Source of the DNA: Branchiostoma belcheri | Taxonomy: Eukaryota; Chordata; Leptocardii; Amphioxiformes; Branchiostomatidae | Direction of reading: 5' to 3' | DNA length: 64,000 bases | NCBI RefSeq assembly: GCF_001625305.1 | Contig: NW_017802458.1 | Span: 124,001-188,000, forward strand | Shown here: positions 11,593 through 22,980 of the stretch, in pieces | Layout of the letters: each line of letters starts with the position of its first letter | How positions within the stretch are numbered: the stretch's first letter is position 1 | Program-made: the position numbers and the translations under genes | Notes under the pieces: model-generated | The model's input: the letters and a program-made list of their open reading frames with translations, nothing else | Databases searched by the model: none | Told to the model about the DNA's origin: nothing

Positions 11593-12369
11593 TTGGCTGG
11601 GCCTTCTTGCTTATAGTGCTACCTCTTTAGCAGGCTTTTTAGGGCTCGGCATGCGCCTATCATAAGCACATACGTCTGATATTATGTAGTCAGTTCCGAA
11701 AGTCAACCCGGTTTCTTTTAGCCAGCCTTCCAAAAGATAAACTGTATATAATATGGAGTTGTAATTAGCAAAACAAAGACCATTTCTACTAAACAAATCC
11801 CAGTTAACAGTTCTTCGATACTTTTGTAGGCCACAACTAATTTTTTGTACGCTGTATATCGCTAGGCAATGGGAAAATGTAGATTCAATCTATTTAACAT
11901 AAAAAGAAATGACCAAAGCATTCGATTTCCGATCCTACAATAGTGACTTTTGAAATGAGGTGTCAACCTGTGATAATAATAGTTGAAATGTTTCTACACG
12001 ATCATTTGGTATCAATGACTACACGAAAGCAACGTGTTTAATACGTTTCATAAAATAATGAGGATAATGATACTGACAAAGTAATAACAATAATGATGGC
12101 CTTATTACATGATGATGACAAACTGTAACAAAATCGATACACTTAACCACCCCCTATGGAGTTTGTGGTCACGACAGAATCACATTGTATCATCATTAGC
12201 AACATGTTGGTCACGAAGGCTTTTAGAAATGGGTTTTCAGTGGGTAAGCTTTTTAAAATCATCTTTCGTCAGCCAAATTATTCACCGAGGGAAATTATTA
12301 CTTTTTATCGTATCCGATACAGCTACAGAGCCAATAGAACAGAGAAATAAAGATATAACATTCACTAGA
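11593..12369. other. No gene seen
   Basis: AT-rich unique-looking sequence. The 115-codon ORF at 12109-12456 runs into a repeat and has no motif. Confidence 0.4.
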
Positions 12370-12600
12370 AATTCTCTGTTAATTCTTACTCAAACACATT
12401 CATATATATGGTCAGACAGGAGTCTAAATCCCTTCTGCTATAAAATTGCAACATGATGTAACCCAACACTAGTAGTTACCATGGTGACAGACATCTGGTC
12501 CAGGTCATTGACCTTATTGGTTTGGAAAAGAAGAAGAAGAGGAAACCGAGAGCAAAAACAATATGTTTCCCTTCTGTAAACATAATGATGCTAAAGTTTG
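12370..12600. repeat. Family F dispersed repeat
   Basis: TTAATTCTTACTCAAACACA, CAGACAGGAGTCTAAATCCC, TGCAACATGATGTAACCCAA and CAGGTCATTGACCTTATTGG are shared with 25795-26040 and 41015-41330 (inverted) and with 56870-57115. Confidence 0.7.
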
Positions 12601-12688
12601 TGACATGAACTTTAAATAGAGTACTGTTATTATAGTAACAGTAGATTAGGTTAACTGTAAAAAAACAGCATACTGAAATGACTACAGT

Positions 12689-13061
12689 GCAGGCATCCAG
12701 TGCAGTTTTTAGGGCTTGGAAGCCCGATTTTTGCAAAGCCAATATTCTAGCCATTTATCTACATACTGAGTTGAAACCACACTATCCTAATGTATATTGA
12801 CCCTCATGAAGCAAAATTTCCCCAAATTCTGAAAATGATTACTGGAAGGGCCCTGGGCTGATTTTAGGGTACCACCCAGAAAATAAAGGACTCATCTTGG
12901 GGCTTGTTTCTGCAGTTTTAAAAGCCCAAAGTATGAAATACATTTGTATTGACTGCAAATGTGCTAATGTGAAACATTACATGTCAATATCACAAAGATT
13001 GCCTTATTCAGAATTTTCCAGTTTTGCTGTCCTGCAATTACATTGGATGCCTTTAAAACAC
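12689..13061. mobile_element. Family C MITE, full copy
   Basis: AGGCATCCAGTGCAGTTTTT to TACATTGGATGCCTTTAA, with the typical interior (GGGTACCACCCAGAAAATAA). Confidence 0.72.
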
Positions 13062-13640
13062 TGACACTCCCAACTTTTTTTTAGAAAACGTCTAAAACCA
13101 TTAAGAGCAGCTGTGACTTAGCTATTTGTGACTGAAGTAGCTGTACTAGATTCTTGGCAAGGCATGACATTTCTGACAAGTCTACCCCACCCATTCTGAA
13201 CAAGCACAAACAATAGATTCCAACAGTTCACTAATTCAATCATGTAGGTTTCAACTGTCACTTGTGATCAGCTGGCACATTTTGCAGTTTGATTGACGTG
13301 TGACCGCCAGTGCACTTTGACCCCTGGCACCCCACAGTGTGTTGTGAATCATAGTTGGGAACATACCTGCACCGGAGAGGTCAGAGGTCACGTCACCCCA
13401 AATAATTGGCACGCCAGGATCCCATACCCCCAGGCTGTACACAGGCATGTGTTTCTGAACAATGAATTCGTTTCTACATAGTCCGGAACAAAGAGGTGGG
13501 GTGGGGGGCATTTGTTGTCTTGAAGAAAGGAAAACACAACACGTCTTTGCCATTCTGTACCTTTCGTTTAGGAACTGAACAATTTTGGTGACAGGTCTCC
13601 ATTCTTGAACTCTCGTAACTCTGGGAAATGTAAACTTTAA
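13062..13640. other. No gene seen
   Basis: A 143-codon minus-strand ORF (13251-13682) overlaps this stretch but runs into a family C element and lacks any family pattern. Confidence 0.4.
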
Positions 13641-13985
13641 CGACTTTAAAAAACGATTTTTCAACGCCAATAGTCTAGTCACTTATCTACATACTGAGTT
13701 GAAACCACACTATCCCAATGTATATTGACCCTCATGGAGTAAAAATTCCCAAAATTCTGACGGAAAATGGTTACTGGAAGGGCCTTGGGCTGATGTTTAG
13801 GGTACCACCCAGAAAATAGAGGACTCATCTTGAGGCTTGTCTCTACAGTTTTAAATGCCCAATGTATGAAATCCTGATTCAAATGTGCTAATGTGAAGCA
13901 GTATGTGTCAATATCACAAAGATTGCCTCATTCAGAATATTTTCAGTTTTGCATCGAATTGATGAAATCGCATTGGATATCTGCA
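13641..13985. mobile_element. Family C MITE, left end eroded
   Basis: Contains CCAATGTATATTGACCCTCA and GGGTACCACCCAGAAAATAG and ends CGCATTGGATATCTG. The left terminus is replaced by CTTTAACGACTTTAAAAAAC. Confidence 0.62.
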
Positions 13986-14331
13986 ACACTGTACACGTTG
14001 AATAAAGAAAACACAAAATTTGTTTTCCACTCAATACCTTTCCTTTAAATTCAGAGCTATATGATGTCAAAAAGGAGGTTATGGGTATGGCTATAAACTT
14101 TCTTGAGTTTTTAATAATAGAATGACAAAAGTTAAGAAAAAGTACAACATCGTGCACTTAGCGATAGCGTTTGAACACGTGATACGGAAGAACGGTGTTG
14201 TTATCGGTTGGGGGACTTTCTGTAGCTTATCGGAATGAGCAGACGGCTTATCCGGGGCTAGCTTTACTCCCGAGAGGGGGGAGGGGTGCACACGACTGAG
14301 ATTTCAGCTAAGTTCTGAGACTCAGCTATGA

Positions 14332-14362
<31 letters not shown>

Positions 14363-14452
14363 GAGAGAAGAGAAAGAAAGAGAAAGAGAGGGAGAGAGAG
14401 AGAGTGTGTGTGTGTGTCTGTCTGTGTATCTGTCTATGTGTGCGTGTATGTG
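14332..14452. repeat. (GA)n then (GT)n microsatellite
   Basis: Purine-rich GA run of about 73 bp followed by TGTGTGTGTGTCTGTCTGTG. The serine/leucine-rich ORF on the other strand is an artefact of it. Confidence 0.9.
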
Positions 14453-14564
14453 TAAAAAAATCAAGCCGAAATTTCTTACAACCAATCGAAGTTGAAGTAA
14501 AACTGTATAATAGTGATGTTTTTTTTCAGGAAATTAAAGCGCGACGTCCATTTCTAAACAGTCT

Positions 14565-14760
14565 TCATGAGTTGATATTATTATGGTTTCAATCAAATGT
14601 TTCTATAAATACTCATTATCAATATTTGATTATTACTATTCCTATGTTTGAAATGAGTTGATATTATTATGATTATAATCAAATGTTTCTAGAGATGATA
14701 TTATTATGATTATAATCAAATGTTTCTAGAGATAGAAAAAATTTATTATTATTATTTCTA
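14565..14760. repeat. AT-rich tandem repeat, unit about 39 bp
   Basis: GATATTATTATGATTATAAT then CAAATGTTTCTAGAGAT occurs twice exactly and a third time in diverged form at 14571. Confidence 0.7.
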
Positions 14761-15260
14761 TGTTCTGTATCATTTTCCGTTATTATTACCTGGATCTGTG
14801 TCTTTTTATGTGAAAGAATAAAAATTTAGAAAAAAAAACGCAGTCTTCTTTAAAGACTATCTTGTTTTCCATTCATAGACCAACATCCTCTTACCAACAA
14901 TCCATCTTCCCTTTCCACCCCTCCAGAACTACAATGCACCAGCCCCTTAATATCCACCCTATTATCTCACTTGTCAAAACAGCCCGCAATATTGAACACG
15001 CCGCGTTTTTCCCACAACCACCTCCGGGGAGTTGCCCAAGTTCCGCTCTGCCGAGATACAGACGTTATTTCCCGCCGAACTCCGCGGATAGAAGTGGTGT
15101 TTGATGGATTGTATTGGATCCCGTCAGAGAGGACTCCGCGGAGGTGATTGATAGGGTGCCAGTGGATATGGACCAAATCCCTGGGAGAACGACATGTCAC
15201 TTAGCGGCTATGTAGCGGTTTCCCGTTTTCCGCTGGGTGGTCGTTTGTTTTACCTTCCTC
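14761..15260. other. No gene seen
   Basis: No recognisable gene or repeat. Confidence 0.4.
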
Positions 15261-15566
15261 TCCGGGAAGTAGATACCGGCGAAAACAGACTGTTGGGGGA
15301 CGGCTCAGTAATGTTTGTGAGGCAAATATTCTGGGCAACGAAATATTACGCTATTGACTGACTGACTGGCCAATACGATCATCCCTTGGCGTGACGGAGG
15401 ACGCCACAGACTTTCCGGGAAGTAGATACCGGCGAAGACTGTTGGGGGGGGGGGCGGCTTAGTAATGTTTGTGAGGCAAATATTCTGGGCAACGAAATCT
15501 TATGTTATTGACTGACTGACTGGCCAATGCGACCATCCCTTGGTGTGACAGAGGACGCCATAGACT
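15261..15566. repeat. Tandem duplication, unit about 153 bp
   Basis: TCCGGGAAGTAGATACCGGC to GACGCCACAGACTTT occurs at 15261 and 15414. The second copy has an expanded G run. Confidence 0.8.
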
Positions 15567-16719
15567 TTCTGCAACTTTTCGTCCACTTCTGACGTAGTCA
15601 TGTGCTCTATCTGCATATTAAAGTGACGTCATAGCATAGTTTTGTATGAGTCCCAATTTTACATTTTGTCCCAAATTACAATTAAACTTAAATCCTGCTA
15701 CACTCAGTGTATTATGCTCTTGTCCACCTTCCCATCAATCACTAATGGATCACCCCCGTATCAGCATTTTCAGCGAACCGCGAAACCCTGTCCATCCGTC
15801 ATCTGGTTAATCCCCTACTTTCATTCCAATCAGATAACCCGCGTTTAAGACATTCTTAACACCTGCTCGGAAGTACGGCGCAAAACTGTAGCACAAGTCA
15901 TTAACTCTCGCGCGTCGGACCCACAGACTACACAAACAGGCAGACGGGTTAATTATGACCAACCAGGGGCGACGTACTAGCACCATATGGATGGCGACGC
16001 TTTTTTTGCGAAACACGTTCTGGTTTGATTAATAGGAGCATTTTGATTGGCTGTTGCATATCGTACACAACATGTTCTTACTGTACATGTACGTCAACAT
16101 ATTGGATAGACTAGAGGCGTATTGTGGTAGGATTAGGGAGTGGAGAAACTTCGTAAAACGTAGAAAATATGGCGTTTTGTTATGAAATATTGCTGAATTC
16201 TCTTCCTGTAATAATCCTATAATCAGATTGTTGCATTCTCTCCAAAAAAGGTGTCCTTTGCGGAATGTTATCCTCGCCCGAGGCATGACGGGACCTGAGA
16301 CAAAGGTCTGGGACTGATGGATGACCTCTGGGTCACGGGGTGACGCGGCTCCACACAAATCACTCCGCCGGTGTGTGATACAACAACAATGCACAAAATA
16401 GTAAACAACATTTTGTTGTGGTGGGGACTTTGAAATAGTTCAGAATATAGTCCATTGTTGTGCGTCATTTTGGTTTTATAGCATCAAATATGAACGTTCG
16501 TTAAGTTGTTTATTTTTGCGATGTGATGAACACAATGTTGTTTGTTGATAAATAGTTACACACATATTGTTGATGTTTTTGTTCCCATTAAATAGGATTT
16601 TAGCCTGGCGTCCTGTCCATTATTCAATGTGCACTCTTTCCCATTTCAACATCGCCACATACAAATCAAAACCGGAGATTCCGCTGCAGTACCACAGAAA
16701 GCCGACAGGAGGACTGAAA
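15567..16719. other. No gene seen
   Basis: Several ORFs of 60-120 codons, none with a protein-family pattern or splice context. Confidence 0.4.
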
Positions 16720-17225
16720 TTTTGCCAATGCCTATCCACATACCAAACATGCTAAAGATCCATCAACAACTTCTCCAGTTATGCCGGTTCACAAATACAC
16801 AGACATACAAAGACACATAAAAGCACACATACAGACGTCAGCGAATACCCTAGCGAAGGTAAAAAAGAAGTAAAACATCAATATTTCCGTACTTCGGAAC
16901 CTAAAATTTTGCCAATGCCTACCCACATACCAAATATGCTAAAGATCCAAAGAACCCCACAAACACACATACAGACGTCAGCGAATACATAACCTTCTTG
17001 GCGAAGGTAAAAAAAAGTAAAACATCAATATTTCCGTACTTCGGAACCATATTTACAGATTTTTGCCAATGCCTACCCACATACCAAATATGCTAAAGAT
17101 TCATCCACAACTTCTCAAGTTATGACGGTTCACAAATACACAGACATACAATTCAGCGAATACACAACCTTGTAAAAAAAAGTAAAACATCAATATTTCC
17201 GTACTGCGGAACCATATTTACAGAC
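16720..17225. repeat. Tandem repeat, three units of about 150-187 bp
   Basis: TTTTGCCAATGCCTACCCAC starts at 16720, 16907 and 17061. Each unit ends with GTAAAACATCAATATTTCCG and TACTTCGGAACC. Length differences come from indels in the ACAGACATAC-rich middle. Confidence 0.8.
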
Positions 17226-17683
17226 CCAAAAGAAGTGCCAAATCCCTTCTCCGCATTCTACCCTCCACCAGAGAGCGGACATTACTTATATGGCCAGTTT
17301 TACGACCCCTTTGTTAGTATGCGCTAATAATAACGGCCTTATTGGGCCCTGCGCAATAACATGGTCAATCTATTACTCTATCGAGCGTGATGCAAATGGA
17401 CGTCTATGTCCATCAGGAGACACCATTTCCCCGCGACTTTATTACACGGGTTAATGGAAATCTTATTGAGGCTTAGCGCTCTGAGCTCACAGGGCTGTCG
17501 TTACATGTGTGGAAGTGCCGTAGAATACAGAGTAGGACGCCGCGGAGATCCTGTTCACACTTCGTATTGTGTTATCTCTTTTTGTTTCGTTCAATGTTGC
17601 ACACTTCTCTCTTTATGTAGTCTATATAGAAAAGGTTATATTAAATATAGAAACTTGTTGAGTGTGAAATGGGAGAAGAGAGG
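17226..17683. other. No gene seen
   Basis: No recognisable gene or repeat before the GA-rich array. Confidence 0.4.
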
Positions 17684-18172
17684 GACAAGAAAGGGGAGGA
17701 GAAAGATTGAGAGAAAGAGACAGAGAGAGGGAGAGAGAGGAAGATTGAGAGAAAGATTGAAGGAGGCGGAGAGGGAGAGAGGAAGATTGGGAGAGAGAGG
17801 AAGATTGAAAGATTGAGAGAAAGGGCGGAGAGAGAAAGAGGGAGAGAGGAAGATTGGGAGAGAGAGGAAGATTGAGAGGAAGATTGAGAGAAAGAGGCGG
17901 AGAGAGAGAGAGAGAGGAAGATTGGGAGAGAGGAAGATTGAGAGAAAGATTGAGAGAAAGAGGCGGAGAGAGGGGGAGAGAGGAAGATTGGGAGAGAGAG
18001 GAAGATTGAGAGAAAGATTAAGAGAAAGGCGGAGAGAGAGAGAAAGGGAGTGAGGAAGATTGAGAGAAAGATTGAGAGAAAGAGGCGGAGATAGGGAGAG
18101 AGAAAGATGGAGAAAGATTGAGATTGAAAGAGAGAAGAGAAGAGAGAGACAGAAAGGGAGGGAGACACAGAG
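17684..18172. repeat. Long GA-rich minisatellite
   Basis: Nearly 490 bp of almost pure purine on the + strand, built from GAGAGAGGAAGATTGAGAGA and GAAAGAGGCGGAGAG units in varying order. The long opposite ORFs (198 and 175 codons of Ser, Leu, Phe) are artefacts. Confidence 0.9.
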
Positions 18173-18659
18173 GAATGAGGACAAAAGACCTAACCCTACC
18201 GCCCATCCCTCCATCTGTCCACGTACATGCATGCGAATCGACCTGAAATTTATGGCCGAGCTCTAAAAGCGAGTGTCGACTTCCCTTGCTGAGTTATTGA
18301 CTAGCTTGTGCAAGTGTGTCTCCAAGGGGGCCGGCGAGGTCGCGCAGAGACACATATGAAAACAGAGTATCCAATATTTCAGGTTCGGGCCTGCTTTCAC
18401 CCTTGATGGATCGGTTCTTGTATCTGGACAATCATCTCCGCGAGCTCCATCAAAAATCGTAATAATCGATGTGCCGAAAATGGGCTCCCCGCTGCGCGAT
18501 ACGGGGGGAGAGAGTCGTAAAACCTGCGAGGGAAACAAGCCGTGGGTGACAGGTCATAAATCCGGTAGGCCATCTCCCTCAGGCGGCCCGGACGGCCCGG
18601 ACGGCCCGGACGGCCGGACCAAGGAGCTTCTACGGACGAACGATATAGGTCCGAAGGGT
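18173..18659. other. No gene seen; 9-bp GC-rich tandem at 18588-18616
   Basis: GGCCCGGAC is repeated three times followed by GGCCGGAC. No gene. Confidence 0.45.
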
Positions 18660-18990
18660 TTGGGGTACTAGCCTCTACCAGGCTTCGGAAGCGGCTGGAA
18701 AGAGTGCACCGGGTCGGCAAATGTAGCACTCCCTAGCGGACCAACTCCCCTAGCCTCCACCGGACTTCTTTGCAGGCTGAATGAATAGTTTTTCCGTGCA
18801 GGAAAATGGACTCTCTCTGGCCGGCCAACTCCTCTGGCCAATGATATCCCCTTTTTAGGCCGATTTCTACTATTTATTCAGCCTGCAAAGGAGTCTGGTG
18901 GAGACTACAACTCCCCTGGCATGTTATCTCTCTATTTGGCCAATTTCTACTCTTTCTACCGCCTCCCGAAGCCTGGTAGAGGCTAGACAG
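18660..18990. repeat. Family I foldback elements
   Basis: CTACCAGGCTTCGGAAGCGG and AAAGAGT on the left, and TTGGCCAATTTCTACTCTTT with GAAGCCTGGTAGAGGCTAG on the right. An inner inverted pair (CAGGCTGAATGAATAG and CTATTTATTCAGCCTG) suggests a nested foldback. Confidence 0.6.
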
Positions 18991-19352
18991 CCCTATATAT
19001 CGTACAAAGTGAAACTACAACCCATGACAACACGGTACATCAGTTTTACAGGTTTTGAGTTGGAAATTGGAAGCCTGGTGAGTGGTGGAGGCCATATTGG
19101 CCAATAGACTAAATGTCCTTACATAAAGCAGAAAAACGCATTGGAACAATAGCTACTGGTTCTTTAGTACAAGTAGAGAACGTACACAGTAATACGAAGT
19201 AACGTAAGGGACCGTCCAGTTGTTCACTTCTTCAACAACTGCATGGACCGTCCCCTATTCACACTAACGAAACTCTTTCAAGAACACTACATGTCTAAGG
19301 GCAAACCCTTTCACACCGGAAACGGATCAAGTCAGGTTTTATAGTAACCGAC

Positions 19353-19692
19353 TTCTGGTGTGTAAAGCCGATCGTACATTTACACTTAGGCTAGAAGAAA
19401 GTCAAAATCATCTGTTCTGCATCTGGTAGACGACTGTCCAATGGCGTGTGCTGCTCAGAACTCGAAAACCATCCCGAAAAACCTGTCAGACCAAGGCTAG
19501 TTCTGACCCAGTCAACTGCAAATTTGTAGGTACCAATTGCAATTCTGGTGTAAAACCGACCGTACATTTAGACTTGGGCTAGAACAAAGTCAAAATCATC
19601 TGTTCTGCATCTGGTAGACGAATGGCCAATGGCGCGTGCTGCTCAGAACCCGAAAACCGTCCAGAAAAACCTGTCAGGCCCAGCCTAGTTCT
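19353..19692. repeat. Tandem duplication, unit about 190 bp
   Basis: GTCAAAATCATCTGTTCTGC and ATCTGGTAGACGA, through GTGCTGCTCAGAAC, occur at 19353-19500 and 19543-19692. Confidence 0.75.
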
Positions 19693-19857
19693 AGTAAGAT
19701 TTATAGTTCTGGTTCCAGCATCTAGGTGGGGCGCAGATTCTTTGTTGAGGCCCTGTACATGTTTCTACACTAGAAAACCCCGTCTTGACCTAACAACTGT
19801 CACACCGAGGACGGTCATCACTTCCAAATGGCTGGCCTAAACTCTAACTCCCCGCTG

Positions 19858-20315
19858 TGCGCGGTAATCTTTAACACTAACTCTCTGCACGGTTCATTTA
19901 GTCCTAACCGCACCGTTTTGTCGGTCAGAACACCGGGAGTTTGTAGTCTAGAACACAGGGTGAAGGAATAGGCGACCGAAGTAGGGTTTACGATGCACAA
20001 TAGTGAGAAAATGGTGAGAAAATTGCGTGTAATCTTTAACACTAACTCTTTGCACGGTTCATTTAGTCCTAACCGCACCGTTTTGTCGGTCAGAACACCG
20101 GCAGTTTGTAGTCTAGAACACGGCCTATGGTAAGATGAAGGTACAGGCGACTGAAGTAGGGTTTACGATGCACAATAGTGAGAAAATGAGCCCTACAATG
20201 ATCCCGTACCGAGACTATAAAGTTATTGTTCGTAGTCTAGAACACAGCCTACGCTAGGGTGAAGGAATAGGCGACTGAAGTAGGGTTTACGATGCACAAT
20301 AGTGAGAAAATGAGC
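19858..20315. repeat. Tandem repeat, unit about 166 bp, last unit partial
   Basis: TAATCTTTAACACTAACTCT and CCGCACCGTTTTGTCGGTCA with GGGTTTACGATGCACAATAG occur in units from about 19863 and 20029. A third, partial unit begins near 20230. Confidence 0.8.
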
Positions 20316-20860
20316 CCTACAAAGATCCCGTCGCAAGACTTTAAAGTTACATGAACAGTACCGTATGTTTCAAGTCTATACCTCAAACGATACAGGGTTG
20401 GGTAGAATTTTACATGACGTACCTAAAACATAATCTCTTCGTCGTCATACCTTCAAATCCCCAATGTTTTAGTTGTAAGATATATCTGTTACAAACATTA
20501 GTTTGAGTTGATGCAACGTTTCCGCTGTACGTCCGGCTAAGGTTTCAAGTAAAATACGTTCTAGGGTGCAAATATTAGTCGTAGAGGCGCTAGCTTGCAA
20601 CAGAAACTACTCGTACAGTATTACTCGCCCTCTTGACTTTGCACTTGTCCAAGGTTAGACTAATCAATGAAAACTAGGCACAAAATCCGCACACGTAGCT
20701 GGTCTATCCGCGAAATCCTTGAAGAGGACGTTCTCAAATCCAGCACCTTAAGAACTCGCCAAGTCCCTAGCTTAGCTGGTGACTTAAGGGTGTACCGTCA
20801 CCTTAAATTGTCTTGGGTAATCTTTGATATGAATCTAAGAGATTAAGGTTTAAGTTGTAG
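20316..20860. other. No gene seen
   Basis: No recognisable gene or repeat. Confidence 0.4.
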
Positions 20861-21190
20861 GTGAGAGAGTGTGTGGGTGACCGTGGTTTTGTACAGGTGC
20901 TAGGCGGTGGTTTGGGTAGGGTAACCCGGCTCAGGTCTGTCGATACACCGGGAACTTTTGGGTCGCGGTCGGGAATTTAAATCAGGCACACATATAGACC
21001 GAGGAGGGCCATACGGTATAAGTTGTTGGTGAGAAGGTGTGTGTAGGTGACCGTGGTTTTGCACAGGTGTCACCGGGTGGTTTGAGTTGAGTAACCCGGC
21101 TCCGGTCTGTCGATACACCGGGAACTTTTGGGTCGCGGTCGGGAATTTAAATCAGGCACACATGTAGACCGAGGAGGGCCATACGCACAT
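20861..21190. repeat. Tandem duplication, unit about 168 bp
   Basis: GGTGACCGTGGTTTTG and GTCTGTCGATACACCGGGAA with GTCGCGGTCGGGAATTTAAA occur at 20861 and 21029. The ORF at 21128-21634 starts in this repeat. Confidence 0.8.
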
Positions 21191-22719
21191 ACCCCTGCCG
21201 GGGAAAAGGGTAACCAAATCCCGCCCGATCTGCTACATGTTGAATGTACTAAGAGATGTGCCCAGAATCCTGAGCATTTCTCGTTAAAATCACTGACGGG
21301 GAAAATGTATCTCGACGGCGCGAAAAATGCCAGGTATCTAATTAACACCCATCAGACGTCAATTCAACCTACGGGGCACAGCCCAGCTTCAACCAAAAAC
21401 ACATTTCCCTCTCCTAACGTGTACCAATCTGCAACTTTAAAACCACCAACACAAAACCAGCCCCAGAAATATACAGAAAGTGTCCACAGACATACGCTAA
21501 CTGTAATTGCAACGGAGGTATACATGCTTTTTCATTGCTTACATGTACTCAACAGTGATCGGTATCGGCACGCCACATGTAGTGCGCAGAATAAAGTAGC
21601 GACAAATTTGAAACAAGACATTCTGTTTACCTGATAAATCAGGGTTCCAGCAGGTAGCCCTATTACTTCTTACCCCCTAGGAGCAAGGCTTCTTGCGCTC
21701 CAGTGCCTCTACTTAGCTCCCGGTAGGGTGTCTTGTACTAGTGCTTGTCTTACGAGGCCTATCAAACATTTGGACGGGCGCCCGGGCATATATATCCGGG
21801 CATATATACCGGGCCGGGCTCGATTTGGGGTCTTAACCAGGTATATAACCACGCCAGGGTGTCTACCACCCCTGTCATCAACAATTACTACTAAACCAAT
21901 ATATGAGCAGCTACGGTACAGAAATAAGGCCCTACGGAACGATATGGATTTTCTCGTATAGCTTACCGTACTGAGGTTGGGTCGTAAGCCGGCTTGGTGG
22001 CACCCAGGCACCGGGAGCGGACACTGGACGTACCTCGGAAACCCTCTCGCGTACGATAAGTAATTTTCTGGGTCAGAAAGTCAGGGTAAGTATACGTCCC
22101 AGCGTGTCAGGTGATCATATGGTGAAATCGTTAGTATATCCAACAACGTCAGCGGCTGACGGGAGAAACCAGAGACTATAACGCGTAGGGGGAGGGTCAA
22201 AATTCGGATAATTTAAGGGGAGGGGACGGCGTTATGTTGTCGATACTATCATAACTCAAAAACAAATTCGATCTGCGTGTCTCTCTTCACAGAATCAGCT
22301 TCGGGCCTTTTTGGAACAAAACCAACCTCTCCGACAATTTTTTTTACACTCCACAAAAAGTGACTGTCACGTCCAATTTTTGACAAATCTGTTCTTTCTT
22401 CGCAACTCGAAGGAGTAATGATACGTAAAATTGGGAGGACAGGGGAGGAGATGGGATTAACACACGGGAAGGTGCACCTTTTTAAATGGCGTGACAGAGG
22501 GGAGGGAAAATTACTGCAATTATCTCGTCCAGTTCTACGAGCTGTCTATCACGGAGGGCCTAACTGCCAGGCCCAGACGGGCGTACCATCGCTCACTATC
22601 ACGCCATGTTAACGTACGCGCCAAAAAACACACGCAGATATGATTATGACTATTTCATAACGTTCAATCGCCTGTTGTATAGGCTATTGGTTATGTCAAA
22701 ACTTTGCCATTTTTAATAT
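21191..22719. other. No gene seen
   Basis: A 168-codon ORF (21128-21634) is the longest here, but its first third is repeat-derived and it has no motif. The rest is unremarkable. Confidence 0.4.
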
Positions 22720-22980
22720 ATATCTGAAACGTAGCATGTTGTATAAGACTTCTTTTGTGTCTCTAATTGCATCAAACATTATCTTAAACACACAGCAATC
22801 CTAGCATGAATTATATACTCGTATATACAGATATACTCGTATCTGAAACTCGTATATATATACTCGTATTTACAGATATACTCGTATCTGAAACGAATGA
22901 TACGTTGTAGAACACTTCCTTTGTGTCTTTAATAGCTTCAAACATTATCTTAAACACACAACAATCCTAGCACGAATTAA
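22720..22980. repeat. Duplication of about 95 bp flanking an ACTCGTAT-type minisatellite
   Basis: TTATCTTAAACACACA(G/A)CAA with the upstream CTT(T/C)TTTGTGTC occurs at 22720-22815 and 22885-22980. Between them ATATACTCGTATCTGAAAC is repeated. Confidence 0.7.

Noticed and set aside
13251-13682. 143-codon minus-strand ORF
   Set aside because: Overlaps a family C element and shows no protein-family character.
17636-18232. 198-codon and 175-codon minus-strand ORFs rich in Ser, Leu, Phe
   Set aside because: They are translations of the GA-rich minisatellite; low complexity, no start context.
21128-21634. 168-codon + strand ORF
   Set aside because: Begins in a tandem duplication, no motif, no splice or codon support.
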